A stretch of 64,000 nucleotides of DNA. Origin: Paramecium octaurelia (taxonomy: Eukaryota; Ciliophora; Oligohymenophorea; Peniculida; Parameciidae). Shown here piece by piece: positions 1-12,719 of this stretch. The first letter of the stretch is position 1; each line of letters starts with the position of its first letter. The position numbers and the translations under genes are program-made. The stretch spans positions 645,827 through 709,826 of the forward strand of contig CAJJDP010000021.1 in the NCBI GenBank assembly GCA_905182995.1. Reading direction: 5' to 3'. Below the pieces are notes generated by a model. It was given only the letters and a program-made list of their open reading frames with translations, was not told the DNA's origin and did not search any database.

Positions 1-50
1 ATCACAAATAAAATTTATTAATATTATTGATAAATTGTTAATAATATTTT

Positions 51-1271
51 TCATTATCTTCTAATTCCTCCTCTCTCCAAAGCTGACTCTGCTTATGATA
101 ACAACATCAACTCGTTATCCCAACCATCATTGAGTTGCTTATTCTATTCCTATCTAATCCAATAAATCGACCAAAATACCTAGCTGCCCATCCAGCATTC
201 ACATTATCAAGATTGGCCTAAGCAGTATCCAAATTGGATTATGCATCCTTTAAGAGTCCTTATTTGGTTGCAATTTCACCGTCTTTGGTTTCAATGTCTG
301 CTTTCAATTAAGGAATGATTTCGTTATTCAACAGATTGATATTCTCCTCCAAAGAAGCCAACAATCCATCATTGGTGTCCTTCTCCAATTGAGCATTCAT
401 TTACAAGGCCAATTTTGAAGCCACTAAGTCTTCTCTCAAGCTGTTAAGTAACTTAATAGCATTTCCAGCTTGTTCCTAATCAGCAAAACTAAAGCCTTTA
501 TTAATAACTCATTACCCAGAGGTGCCCATTTAGATTAAGACCTTGGATAAAGGTTCGAAGAGATGAGGAAGATGAGACACTTCACCCAGTCTTCGTGAGA
601 ATGTGGCAGCAGAAACGGCCAGATCCTCTTTGTTTATTTCAATAAAGGAGGACTCTATATATGAATGTATAAATGGAATTACATTTGACAAGTTGTAACT
701 TTGCAATGACTTAATCAACAATTGATATAGATGAGTCGTATTCTGCTGTCTTTTTTGATGTTGCCTAATCGTTATTCTACACAGTTCTTTGCAATTAAGC
801 CTGATTCTTTTGAGAATCAGTCAATTATTGACTTTTATCATATAAACTTTATTATAAAGTGTTTCTGTCCTTTTTGAATGTGGTGATGTCACTCTAATGT
901 TATGCAACCTTGGATGAATTAGGAATGTCATACTTCAGTTTTGTATTCTGTGACTTGATTTGAATAGAACTCTGAATCACTCAAGAATTACTAAAAGTAA
1001 GAATCTAATTATTCAGCTTCTTCTTATTTTGCTTATTGTGTTGATGCGACAATGTCGTCTATTGCTGTAAACAGTGGACTAAAATCCACTTCTGTAAATT
1101 ATTGCAATGATATCATGTTTAATATGGTTTTGCCTAATTTACTTTTTGTCAGTTATCCGAGCTACTCGTCAAACATACTTGCCTAGCTTGATCATATTTT
1201 TGACATCATTACTTTGTAATTTGGGTGCAATACACTATTGCCACTATACATAAAAGTGCATAAACTCTCAT
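51..1271 (-). CDS. Trichocyst matrix protein-like secretory protein
   Basis: Predicted about 362 aa from six exons. The start is an ATG at 1271 opening a signal peptide (MRVYALLCIVAIVYC), and the stop is TGA at 51-53. The body is acidic, Gln-rich and heptad-like, with segments such as SKLGKTILNMISLQ near the N-terminus, and GFADQEQAGNAIKLLNSL then NLDNVNAGWAARQEQ in the C-terminal half. These resemble my memory of Paramecium trichocyst matrix proteins and Tetrahymena granule lattice proteins, which crystallise in dense-core secretory granules and expand on exocytosis. The length fits uncleaved precursors. Five introns of 25-28 bases were placed; the first (1187-1212) ends AAG, and a TAG end there does not restore the frame. 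Family assignment is by resemblance; the signal peptide and coiled-coil character are seen directly. Confidence 0.75.
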
Positions 1272-1317
1272 TAAAACGGATATTATTAATATTATAATAA
1301 ATATATAGATTATTTTA

Positions 1318-4300
1318 TCATTATTAAATAACATCTTCCACTATTTCCTCAATCCCATCGTCTTGATAATCCTCAATGACCATCATAGGTGATTACATGG
1401 GTGTATGCTCCTACTAAAAGAACTTCTGTTGTTGTTATTCATTATTTTAATCCACTGACTTGGTTGGTGAACCAATCTTAGACGATGAATGAATTGATAA
1501 TTTCTTTTCTTTCTCAAAATAATCCTAAACTTGTTCTGGCTTTGGATGCAAAAACTATATCTTGTTCTACTCACTTCTGAATTCCAAAAAGTTCATTAAA
1601 GCCTTCAAACATTTCTATTTATCTGAAAAATAAATCGATTGGTACTATTTGATATTTATCATACTCTTACCTTCTTCAATTGCAACTCAGTTTCGCAAAA
1701 GTACATCTACTCAGTGGCATCCCAAGTCTTCATCTAAATGGATGACTCCTTTTCCTCTATGAACAATATCACGAACATTCGCTTCGTGGTATTCAAATTA
1801 TTGGCCAAATGCAATATCAAAGTTCCCTCAGCCCTGGATCTAATCAAAGTCTTCCTATATTCTTTGTAATTAGAAAAGATTCTCCTATTTCTAAACTTGG
1901 TCTGCATAGGTCTAATCGTACTCTCCACAAACAATATCACATTGTCTTCAGGCTTCAACTTGACCCTCTGCTGATCCTATTAATTAAAACATAGATAGAT
2001 GAATTTGGAGTTGATTATTTGCAAATTCTTGGTCAGAACCTTCGCCATATTCTCAGGACTCTTCTCATGAGTCAATATCTCAGCATCATCGGGTGTTAAG
2101 TACCAAGCGAATGGTTCCGATCTCTCCTTCAAGTTCTGAGCCTTGATCTCTAATATTCTTTCATGATCCTCAAACACTGAATCTCGATCTTGGTTTAAAA
2201 TCTTCTAAATCTTGTTTTTCACTTGACTAATCACAATCAAATATTTCTTCCCCGTGTAATTCATGGTCTCTTTGGCAAGCACATTTGTGGCATAGGGTCT
2301 AGAAGATAATCTCATGCTCTTATTGAAATTGGACTGAATCTGGAATTAAGATTAGATCTAGACCTGGGATTCCACTCTGCCCACTCCCACACTGAGGGGA
2401 TTAATTAAGGATGATTGAATCCTGCTTTTGTCAATCATAAGACTTCCTGCAAATTAATCCATTCTCACTCCTTTTCTCAGATTCTGACTTAGAATCTTAA
2501 CAGTATTTGGATCCTTCACATTGAAATTGGGATACAACTTCTTGATGCTCTGTAAATCAACCTACAATTTGGTCACATTGTTTTGAGAGTCATCATACGA
2601 TTTCTTATCCAACAATTACTTAGAGTTGGTGTACACAATATTGATGAGAGTATTTCCAGTCTTCTCTTAATCAATCAGCACTTCCTGGGCATCCTTCTCA
2701 ATCATTTTTTCATCAGCATTGATGTTTTATTGTTCATTCTAAGGATTATCTTCAAAAGTAGTTGAAATCCCATCATCTTGAGCCTTCTAGAATGAATACT
2801 CATCGAATTTTATTATTCCTCTCTCAATATAGATTTTATTGATAAAGTGATTTGCCAAAGATTGCGAGCCTAAATCAATCAATTAGAAATTGTCATGGGA
2901 ATAAGAAGCTCTCATCTTTGTTTTCCTATCACTTTTGTTTATTGGAATCAATTCAAAAGTATAGATGATCTGACTTGGTATCTTCCCAGGCTACTTGTAA
3001 ACATTGATAATGTAATAATTAGATTTGTCATCCTCTCTAATTATCTTGAAAGATCTCTTTATAAACTCACCCAAATGCTTGTTCTTCTCCTCAATCTGTC
3101 TCTTTCTGGCTAATTTAGTTTGCAACCATTTCTTTAACAGCTTCTTTCTGAAAGTAGATTAAGCTGCAATGGCTGCATAAGTCATTAATTAGAATTTAGT
3201 TTCATGAGAGTAGTTCTTCTTCTTCTTTTTCATAATATGACTTTCTATCATTATTATAGGTAGAGTCAAAGAAAATTGGAACTTGTTGAAATTGACCACC
3301 AGATTCTTCTAAATTAGAGAGATCAACGGAGTCATCAATGATCGATAATATTGGATAGTCTTCATCTAATCATAATTAGAGAGAACTGAGAAATCGATTC
3401 TCTAGAGGTCCAATTGATCCTGTCTTTTGGTTTGTGAGTTTATTAATTGATCACTTTATTAGGACAATTTCTCTAAATTGATCAAAAACTGCTTTTCTCT
3501 CAATCTCCTTTTACTCTTAAGAGTCTTGCTCCTCTCCACTAAATGACCCTAAGGAGTCACAAAGGTCAATTCCCTCATACTTAATTGGAGGTTGCCAGAC
3601 TACTTGATGAGGAAATAGGATATCTCAATATAATGTTAGCCGTTGTTCACAATGAATTTATGTATATGCAATTTGGAACGCTTTAATTATTTATACAATT
3701 TGAATTTCTCCACCATTCTTTTTACCATCAACATCCCTTATATCTTTTGAACAAACTTCTCTCTCAAGAACAAAGACAAATCCCCTCTCAGATCTTCAAA
3801 ATTGTGAGTATGATCCTTTTCATTGATTGTAATCACCTTTGTGATTGTTCGACTGAATTCCTTGAAGAATCTGATCACCTGTTTATTGTTGAGATCTTTT
3901 ATTCTTTCATCAACATATTTAGATTGGAATTGATGGGTGTCAATCTCAATCACCCTTTTCTCATTGGTATTATTGAAATGAATGATTATTCTAACAATCA
4001 TATACTCTCTGTGAAATTCAAAGAATAAAGTGCTTGATCCCTTTTGATAGATGGCAATCACCACTTTATCAGTAATTTGATCAGATGGGAGTTCCTCTTA
4101 TTCATGATCAACAGAGACTCCTTTCTTTGAAGATTTAGCATCATTAAATTCATAAGCCAAATAGTCATCCACGATCTTCTGCAATTTGATTTCATCCTTT
4201 GAAAATACAATCTTATCATCCTAAAAGTCAATAAGCGGCAAAATGATATTCTACGGGTTTTCTTTGATGTAACTGTAAGGGAGATCATAATTACTGATGA

Positions 4301-7300
4301 GATCTGATTTCAGTATTGAAGTCTTGTAGGACTTGGTGGTATAGATATTCTATCCATGAATAATGAACAACTGCTAACTCAATTAAAAGAAGATCTGCAA
4401 TTTAAATAAGCCATCGAGGAAAGTGATATTGAAATCTGTCACGAAATCCAGATCCTCCTTTAGTGAATGCTAGGATTTCGCATCAGACAATTAATCTTAA
4501 TTGATGTCATTAAATAGATTTGGATTGGTGCCATATTCTGTAGTAGGTAGCACATTTTAAACATATGCTTTGATTGATGCCTCGTCTTCCTCATCAACAT
4601 GCTTAGTTGTTTTGACTCTTTGGGCTAATCGAACTTTGAAGTCTCTAAACACATTCTGTAGAGTAGAAACAAAGTTTTTCTATTTGTTATCTTCAGCTTG
4701 ATGATTCAATTTCATCTCTGGATCTTCCTCCAAACATGATACAAATTACTATAAGTATTTATCTCTCAACGTGGATCCAATCTTCAATCTTGCATCCAGT
4801 GTATTCTCCTTCTTTTGATTAATATCATCCTCCTCTCCTTGTTTTGACAGGATCTCTCCATGGACTTAATCAACACTCTTGCATTCGACCTTAGGTTCTC
4901 CCTTCTTATTTTTCACTATTCTCGACACCTCAACCATTCTTTATGCTACTGTTATGATCTCAGTCCTAGATAATGGATAAAACAATTTCTGATAAAATGG
5001 AACACATTTATCAAATGCATACACATGTTCTAGGTTCTTCGAAGTAATCAACACACTTTAATATTCACTTTAACCCATCAGAGATGTATTCGGATCCGTC
5101 CTTTCTATCTCTAAGTATAATGTGGTCAAGCATGCTCTTTAATTCATATCTGATCCATAAATTATTGCCCTCCTGACCAATATTTCTCTCTCTATATCCT
5201 TTTAATCGCTCGTATTGAACTTGGCTTTATTGATCTTCTTAATGGAGCATCTTCGTTTTAATAAGTAACGTAGAACTGCTCTTTGAATTAATACAATCGA
5301 ATCGTCTTTGCTAATCTTCGAGTATGTCTCCTTCCCTCCTCTCTTTTAATAGTCCTCCTATTTTTATACCCAATAATTGGCTTCATCACTATACTCTATA
5401 CTAGGTCCATCCAAATCTACTTTCAATATCTCAAATATATTTTCCCTTGTGATCTCTCCCATATTTAAAAACACTATCTATTTGATTTCCAAATCATTTG
5501 ATTTCTTCTAGGTTTCCTGATTTATTATGTATAGGTAATGTTTCTTATTCAAGATATTCTATGCCTTAACAATCTTTAAATAATGTCCAGTCACTGTTTT
5601 TATCAAGTTTGTTGAATATATCTGCTTCTGCTTCTAACTCACCCACTTTTATACTCTAATCCTCTGTAAATAACCCTTCATAAATGACTAGATGAATTTG
5701 ATTGAAGCCAATTCATTTTCACTCAATTTCTTAGTGTAAAGAGGAGGCTTGATCTCCCTAACTTCCTCTTCAAATGGAACCACATCGTTGTATTCAAAAT
5801 TGTTAATACCCTATATGTAAAGCTTGCTATTATCAACCAAAATAAGTTCCTGCAATATCACTGCTGTTCTCTAAAGGGCCTATCTGAACTAGGTTTGGAA
5901 TTCAGTTAAACATCTCACTACGTATTTCCCATCCACCTCATTCATTATGATAAATTGCTATGCCACAGTTTGTAAGTTCTTTAGATTCCTCAACAATTAA
6001 TTCTCCTCAATTATAAAGCATTCTAAATCCCCAATATATTAATGCAACAACCCAAGAGACTTCAAGAAACTCTGAGTATCCATTTCGAAATAATATTACT
6101 ACTCCTTTCTCTTGTTTTTGACACCATTAACTAATGAAAAACGCACAAAGGAATCATCGTTTGTTATTCCAAAGGTAAAAATGTAAGCATCTCTAAATGG
6201 TTCTATCTTCTCATGAACCATCTAGTTGGGATGACAATAGCTCTACCGCAAGGTTTAGAATTGCCTAGTCCTTACTACGTACTTATGTAAAAGCATTCTT
6301 TTGTAGGCTTTATATGTTTCCAATAAAGATATGATTCGTTAATACGCTTAATTTTCTGTATTGGGAAATTTCTTTAATTTGTTTTTTTATACAATTTTTT
6401 TAGTAATCTCCCTCATTTTCAACTCCATCAACTTCCTCTTGATGAATCTTTGGAATTATTTCAGTTTCAATTCATCAGAAGGTAACAATTCTCCTTGATC
6501 TTTCTTGGCCTTTTTGAGACAATAAAACTTCTTCCTCTCCTTCTTCATCCTAAATTAAGCTTGTATTTTCGCAATGCTATTAGCATTATATATCTATTCC
6601 TCTATCTCCCTTATGATTTATTATTCTTTTTCCAATAAATTCTCATCCACTTTTTATTTGGACGTATTTTGTTTACTCAGAAAATTCAATCTTTGATCTT
6701 TTGTATTCACTTTGACTGAAGATACCTTCAATTCTGGAGACCTCTCATTCAGTCTCTATTTCTTAACTTCTGTATCTGATGGTTCTGAGTTGGACCATTC
6801 GTCTATTTGTATCTACTCAATCTGATTCATCTTCTTATGAATAACCTGACTAACTTTCTTAGGCTGAATCTCCTCCGATTGCATTTTAAATTCGACTTAT
6901 TTTGGTTCTTCTCTATTCTCTATAGGCTTTTAGGGTTTGACCTCTTAAAATGCTTCGTCATCTGTCATTCCTTTCTTAATTGTTGCACTGCTATCTCTTT
7001 TATTGTTAAGATCCTCCATGTAATTATTTCTCTTTAGTGTTGAGTACTTTTTTGTTTAACAAATGGGAGTTGTCTACTAAAAACTCTCATCTGTTGGAAC
7101 TTCGTAATTTTTCTTCAATTACAAGACTGTCTTAAATAGACCTGGCTATTGTTAGTTCATTTGGACTATCAATTTTTATTTGGCCAAGTGATGATGACTA
7201 TGGAATTTTTAAAACAAAGGATCGTGATTACCTAGATGTTCAAGCACAAATTATAATGATCTTTTGTATTGTTTTACTGCCTCTTCCAAACGATCCAAGG

Positions 7301-8039
7301 CTTCCAATTCAAATGCATAGTTAAGATTGGCCAAAGCCAAACATCGAACAGTTTCAATTTGATTTGGATCGAATTCCTTCTTGCCTGATTGAATCGCTTT
7401 CAGGGAGGCCTTCAATGCCTTGTCATGCCTTGGGAATTAGAAAACATTCTTACATATTCATTTAACTTAAAACAGTTGTAATATTCAAATATGTTATTGT
7501 TTCCATCTTGATTTAGTCATACATCTGAACTAATTGTAGAGCATTCTCTAAAGCATTAAATGCTAACTGGGTTTGTCCGATTCTACGATAAACACAGCCC
7601 ATGTTGTTGTAAGCCAAACAACTATAAAAATAAGAGGGGACATACGTACATCTATGTGGGAATTTCCTAAAATGATTTGTGTTGAATAATCCATTGTAGA
7701 ATCAATATACATGTATCATGAAATCCATTCTTTTCAATTTGTGCCATTGCAAATTTGTTTAGCTGTTTAAACAGAGCATCCACTTCACTTTATTGCTGAC
7801 TAGTTCCTTTTAGAGCCATGAGTTCTATCCTTAATATCAATTGTACATTTTTCGTAGAATCCCAATGACTCCAATACTTGAGTTTTCTTCAATTGTTAGT
7901 CAGGAGTTTCAATTGATGAAGCAGATGGTTTGGTGATTGGCTGAAAAAGGGATTGGTGAGCCGATTTTTTCCTTGCTGTACTCTTTTGATCCACTTTTGG
8001 TAATGTTGAACTCGCCGAAGAAGGCCTCAATGGTTACAT
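1318..8039 (-). CDS. Giant TPR plus IQ-motif protein
   Basis: About 2,200 aa. The start is the ATG at 8039 (MQPLRPSSASS) and the stop is at 1318. After a low-complexity Ser/Pro/Gln head, residues about 90-240 look like tetratricopeptide repeats (CLAYNNMGCVYRRIGQTQLA, then a second helix-pair unit ending YKRSLQFVLEHLG). An IQ-type calmodulin-binding motif (IAKIQAQFRMKKERKKF) lies near residue 460, and more basic IQ-like stretches follow, e.g. IKFIQSFMKGYLQRIRV. The rest is charged and unrecognised. The ATG at 7019 looks like a gene start, but the frame runs straight through it from the TPR part, so I treat it all as one gene. Introns of 22-28 bases lie in the TPR part and near the C-terminus. 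TPR/IQ proteins usually act as scaffolds, often ciliary; no specific function is claimed. Confidence 0.7.
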
Positions 8040-8160
8040 TTACAAATGTTTTATATTTCAATTATTTTACTTATAATATCAAATGTAAGAAATATAAGTA
8101 GAGAGACACATCTTCCATTCTTCCGCTATTGAGATTCAAAATACGTTAAATAATACAAAA

Positions 8161-8460
8161 TCAATATAACTAGTCTAAAACCAAGGCACTGACCCTCCTT
8201 CTAAACAGCGGCGACTTACACAATTGTAGTTTGCTGCTCTTTATCGTAGAACATGAGGTGGCTTCAGAAATTTCGGTGTCAGAATCCATAGATCGAAACG
8301 AGAATATAGTTTTTTTCTTTGACAACTCAAAGTTAATTTGCTTTAACTATGGATCTGTGAATTGCTCTAAAAATAACTCTTCCTCCAGATACTCGATAAT
8401 CTTCTTCTCTGTGTCACTAATCTTCGTCGCCATTACCTCCTTGACAATAGTATCATTCAT
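8161..8460 (-). CDS. Small hypothetical protein, 99 aa
   Basis: A single uninterrupted frame from ATG at 8460 to TGA at 8161. It begins MNDTIVKEVMATK. The N-terminal half is acidic and helical-looking (EKKIIEYLEEELFLEQF) and the C-terminal half is Ser- and Arg-rich (KSPLFRRRVSALVLDQLY). It lies about 120 bases upstream of the TPR-IQ gene, in the same orientation. Codon choice looks like neighbouring genes. No domain is recognised. Confidence 0.55.
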
Positions 8461-8641
8461 TAATAATCTTAATTATATTATGCTCTTCAAAATTTCTAAT
8501 ATCTTGTTTTAAACTAAAATAAGTTAATATTATTCAAAATAATTTAATTGTATTCCAAGATCCACACTCAAAGACAATATGTTAAAAGATTTTAATTGAT
8601 AATTTTATATTTCCATTGTATATTACACAATTAACATTAAA

Positions 8642-8839
8642 TCAACTCGCCAAATTCATAGGTTCCTCCCAGATTTCATCGTCAACTCTATTAGCTATCC
8701 AAAATTAAATCGAATCTTGTTCAATATTAAATCTTAGCACCCTTTTTTATAAGTAAAATTATAATATAATCTCGGAGTTTATTTTATATTTTCTTGAAAT
8801 AAAATATATTAAACAAACATCATTAACTGAATAGTGCAT
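8642..8839 (-). CDS. Very small possible protein, 65 aa
   Basis: An ATG-to-TGA frame of 66 codons, starting MHYSVNDVCLIYF. The C-terminal third (WIANRVDDEIWEEPMNLAS) has codons and composition that look protein-coding, while the N-terminal part is AT-rich and less convincing. It could be the remnant or last exon of a larger gene. With only one stop codon in this code, frames this long arise by chance, so support is modest. Confidence 0.3.
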
Positions 8840-9375
8840 CTCATGAAAACAAAGTATCTCATCAATAAGTATTACAAAATTTAATTATTAAAACGCGATT
8901 GATTATATAAAATGAAGATATCTTATATCGACTTCAAATTTAAAATTTAATTTGAAAAGTCTTTAACTACAACATCATTTGAACAGAAATGATGTTAACA
9001 AATACTTATTTTAAATGTGAATTTTCAACATAATATAATTTTGAACTTTTTAAAAAGATAGAAAGAATACTTTGAAAATTATAATTATTTTGAATGAAAT
9101 GTTCCCTCTGTTTGTTAGGAAATAATTCAGAAATCCTAATACTTACGTAATAAATAAAATTTGATTTCGAAGTCAAAATCTGTAAATTATTTTAAGGATC
9201 TATACAATAAAATATATGATTATAATTCATAATAATATTGACTTTTGATTCAAAATTTTATGTTGATTAAAAATGTAGAGTAAATTTGAATGATAAAAAA
9301 TAATCAATATAAATATGGATATTTAGAATGAATATCAGGTTTTATCAATACATAATTATTTGTATATAATTGAAT
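8840..9375. other. Non-coding spacer, divergent promoter region
   Basis: About 535 very AT-rich bases between the minus-strand small genes and the plus-strand PP2C-like gene. No convincing reading frame, RNA gene or repeat was seen. It probably holds the promoters of both flanking units. Confidence 0.5.
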
Positions 9376-10302
9376 ATGGGTTTGTATTTAGCAAAACCTG
9401 ATACGACAAAAGTTACGCAATCTGGGAAGGTATTGGATTTTGCATACACGTCCACATCTTTGCAGGGTTGGTAAATCCAACAAGACGAATTTGTAATCAT
9501 AAAGGAGAAGTTTGATCAAGATAATTGTTTATTCTGTATAGTGGAACAATATGGCGGGATGGAGTATGGAAAGTATATTCAGGATCATATAGTGGAGGCA
9601 CTTGTGAATGACTCGGAATATAAATAGAAAAATTACGACAAAGCTATTGTTGGTTTATATGAAAGATTGGACAATTAACTAAAAAATTAATTTAAGGAGA
9701 GCACCAGCTACTAGGGCGTTACTTTATTGCTAACATTGATTACGAACGAAAACATTTATGTAGCGAATGCAGGAGTAATTCGTCCCTTTCGATATAATAG
9801 TTATCCAGGTGTATCATTCGATATGAAGGCAAGCACAAGGTTATGACTGTTGAACATTATCCAATGAACGATCACGAGAAACAGAGGATACTTGCTGCTG
9901 GAGGAGAGGTGTGGGAAAATAGATTGAATGCTCATCTCCCATACAGTAGAGGTTTGGGGAATTTCGAATACAAATCCAATTCCAATCTAGATCAGAGTAA
10001 GTAACTGCTAATTTCTGTGCCGAGCATCAAGTATGTAGATAAAGAGGAGACTGAGTTGATTTTAATGGGGAGTCATGGTTTGATATAATTAATGATTAAT
10101 TTTAGGCTTTTGGGAAACGTGGACTAATAATGCGATATCAGAGGTTATTTTGGAGAGAATTCAATAAGGGAAGCCTCTGCCTGATATCTTGGAAACCATC
10201 TGCGATTCGATTGTGGCATCGAATGTTGAGGGTGAATATGGGAAAGATAATATCTCTAGCATCTTGGTTCATTTCTAAAGAGAATAAAGGCAGGTTATTT
10301 GA
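9376..10302 (+). CDS. PP2C-fold pseudophosphatase
   Basis: About 289 aa in three exons, starting MGLYLAKPDTTKVTQSGK, like the N-terminus of PPM/PP2C phosphatases. PP2C landmarks are present in order: LQGWQIQQDEF (usual GWR..MED), YGGMEYGKYI (usual DGHGG), YQGVTLLLTLI, IYVANAG, LTVEHYPMNDHEKQRI-type segment, LPYSRGLGNFEYK (usual SRALGD) and GKDNISSILV (usual DN..). The metal-binding aspartates are largely lost: the DGHGG position reads EQYGG, and the usual DG(I/V)WD reads SHGFWE. Catalysis is therefore unlikely, suggesting a regulatory or scaffold role. One intron (9811-9839) ends AAG; a second is at about 10079. The downstream neighbour, 173 bases away on the same strand, is a protein kinase. 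Confidence 0.8.
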
Positions 10303-10475
10303 GTTTAATCAATGATTTAAAATGATTAATTTATTATATCTATATGTAAAAAAAATCACTACATCAACCTTTCTTGTTAACCCAATTAGAAGTACCGTTT
10401 TATTGTAGAGTTGTTCGGAAACATTTTTTTAGGGATCGAGTATATTAGTTAAAATAACACAATAACCTCATTACC

Positions 10476-11703
10476 ATGACTTATGTACTTGAGTTTGGCA
10501 TACTTTAGCATTAAAATACGGATGCTCCGAAATATATCATGAACATTGAAGAATCCACCACTTTCGAATGGTTAATCAAGCAACAGAGATTGGTTGGTTT
10601 CAAATTCCCATACCGAGGTAACTACAAAGAGTTTTACGCTGATCAGACCGACCTTATCTAACTCAGAATGAGATTGGGGAGCAAGATGACTTTTGTCAAT
10701 CTAGCTCAAACCTATAAGTATCTTTCTACGTTAGAAGCTGGATCGTTTGGTTAAGTATGAAATTATCATCTAGTTAATAGGTTACTACAAATGAATGTTG
10801 CTTTAATAACAAGAAGGTAGCCATCAAACATATTTTACTAAATGGAAAGAAAGACTAATAGAAAACGATAGAAAATGAAATTCAGATTTTAAGATCGATC
10901 AAACATCCGAGATTGGTAGAGATTTACGAGGTCTTTAAAACTGAACTATATTATTAAATTGTGACTGAATTTATTGAAGGAGATAATTTAAAACAACTAA
11001 TATTCAATAAATCAAACCAAATTAAAAATGAAGAAATTTTAGAAATTATGCAAGTATAAATTAGATAAAATTGAAGTAATTACTAGAAGCTTTGACCTAT
11101 CTCCATCGGAACTAGATTCTTCATCGAGACATCAAACCAGCCAATATCATGTATCACAACAACAAACTCAAATTGATCGATTTTGGACTTGCTTGTTATG
11201 ACGGCAAACAATTAATTGAAAATCCTAATTGCGGTACAGAAGGCTATGTTGCTCCTGAAGTCCTAAATGTCCATCAGACCAAAATTAACTACGATTTCAA
11301 AGTCGATGTCTTTGGGGCAGGTTGTGTTCTCTACATGCTTTTAACAGGAACCAAATTTTAATAATCAAATTAATCAAATGCTAGTTTTCAAAAAAATAAA
11401 ACCTATCAAAATAGCGAAAATAGTTAACTGTTCGAATTGGTTAAAATAATGACTAGACCTAATCCACTTGATAGGCCCTCCAGTTTTTAGATTCTAGAAT
11501 TAATTAGGCTAATTAAAGAGAATTGTGCCTATGACATCAGCCTATGGTATGGTAGTGCATTCAATCTCTCTAATTCAACTCACTCCTATCAGACTGCATC
11601 CACTGCTAGACATATTCACACTTCCAAGAACTAAAAAAGTGTTTGCAGTTTCAATAGTGCCAGAGGTATCGGATAGAACCTCTCCAAATAAATTTAAAAA
11701 TGA
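10476..11703 (+). CDS. Serine/threonine protein kinase
   Basis: About 392 aa, three exons. The N-terminal 70 residues (contains IKQQRLVGFKFPYRG) precede a complete kinase domain: glycine loop LEAGSFGQV, VAIKH lysine, HRDIKPAN catalytic loop, LIDFGLA, GTEGYVAPEV activation segment, and VFGAGCVLYMLLTG. All catalytic residues are present, so it should be active. An Asn/Ser-rich tail follows the domain. The N-terminal block is PH-like in feel, but I cannot confirm that. Introns were placed at about 10753 (ends TAG) and 11054-11076 (ends AAG); both restore the kinase frame exactly. It follows the PP2C-like gene on the same strand and converges with the PX gene, with about 95 bases between the stops. 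Confidence 0.85.
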
Positions 11704-11798
11704 TTATATTGATTTTAATGTTTGTTGTATTGAGTATTATTCTCAATTATGCAAAAGAATAATTATATTTTTAAAATTGTATATGAAATCTATTTTTA

Positions 11799-12540
11799 TC
11801 ATTTAAATCTCAAAAGAATGCCTTTAAAAATAGGAACTCCACCGAAGTTTAACTACAAAAATGGAATTACAATATGTACATTGTTTAATTACTTAGAATC
11901 CCTCCCAAGCACTTATTGAGACTTCTTCTAAGTTAATTTAAATTCCCAGGAACGGGATCTCTCACGGGGATCCTCAATCGGATCTTCAGCAGGTCCGAAA
12001 ATTGGGGTTGTCATCTATTTACTATTTTCAAATGCATTTACTTGGGACTTGGATTTCTGCTTGTTTTAGGATGGAGTTGCTAATTCCCTTCTTTCTTTCT
12101 TTAGGATATTACGTTATTACTTAAAATACAAAGAATTTACATACTTTTTCAACCTTTTTAAGATATTAACATTGAGATTTGAGAATGAAATTTTTCATAA
12201 TCAAACTATTGCAAACTTCTTTACTTTAGAAGAGATTTTTGAAGAAATAATCTAACTGTATTCTTCTCTCTTCAATTAATTATTCGTTGTTATTGGTGGA
12301 TCTCCACCAATTAGTCGGAGGAAACTTCGGCAAACTCGCTTTAAGAGTCGATAAGGATTCATGCAATAATTTAAGATGGGAATAGCGATAATCAACTGAA
12401 AAGGAGCATCTTTAATTATTTTCGAAGAAACTATATTTTAGAATCTGATCAAATTCTTACATTAATTGATAATAGACTACATCATCATTCTTTTTGAAAG
12501 AAGGAACACAAATTGAAATGGCAAACTCATTTTCTTACAT
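11799..12540 (-). CDS. PX-domain protein
   Basis: About 238 aa, two exons, starting MQENEFAISICVPSF. Residues about 5-125 fit a phox-homology domain, with the family's proline-rich turn (LPKFPPTNWW) followed by the typical helix (IEERRIQLDYFFKNLF). PX domains bind phosphoinositides and bring proteins to endosomal membranes. The tail is basic and Gln/Ser-rich. The single intron (12120-12144) ends AAG and puts the tail in frame. The reading frame stays open upstream of 12540 for about 35 codons (ESWEPELVFLFW..), but no ATG was found there, so an extra N-terminal exon is possible. The usual basic phosphoinositide-binding residues were not firmly located. Confidence 0.65.
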
Positions 12541-12719
12541 ATAATTATTTATTTAATGTTTTTATATACTCACTTTACGTACTTTAGAATGTTTCTTGGT
12601 CGACTACCTCCTTATCTTGTTCCAGAACAAAAAAACCAACTCAGGTTCCCAAGATTCCCCTCCCCTTTACTTTTATACAGCTGTTACGATTCAATAATAA
12701 ACAAATAAATCTTATACTC

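Noticed and set aside
4058-4288. Basic minus-strand frame beginning MISLTVTSKKTRR
   Set aside because: It is a shifted frame of the TPR-IQ gene, whose own frame reads through the same bases with better composition.
7017-7019. ATG that could start a separate IQ-motif gene
   Set aside because: The upstream frame is open and continuous with the TPR region and there is no TGA or spacer between them.
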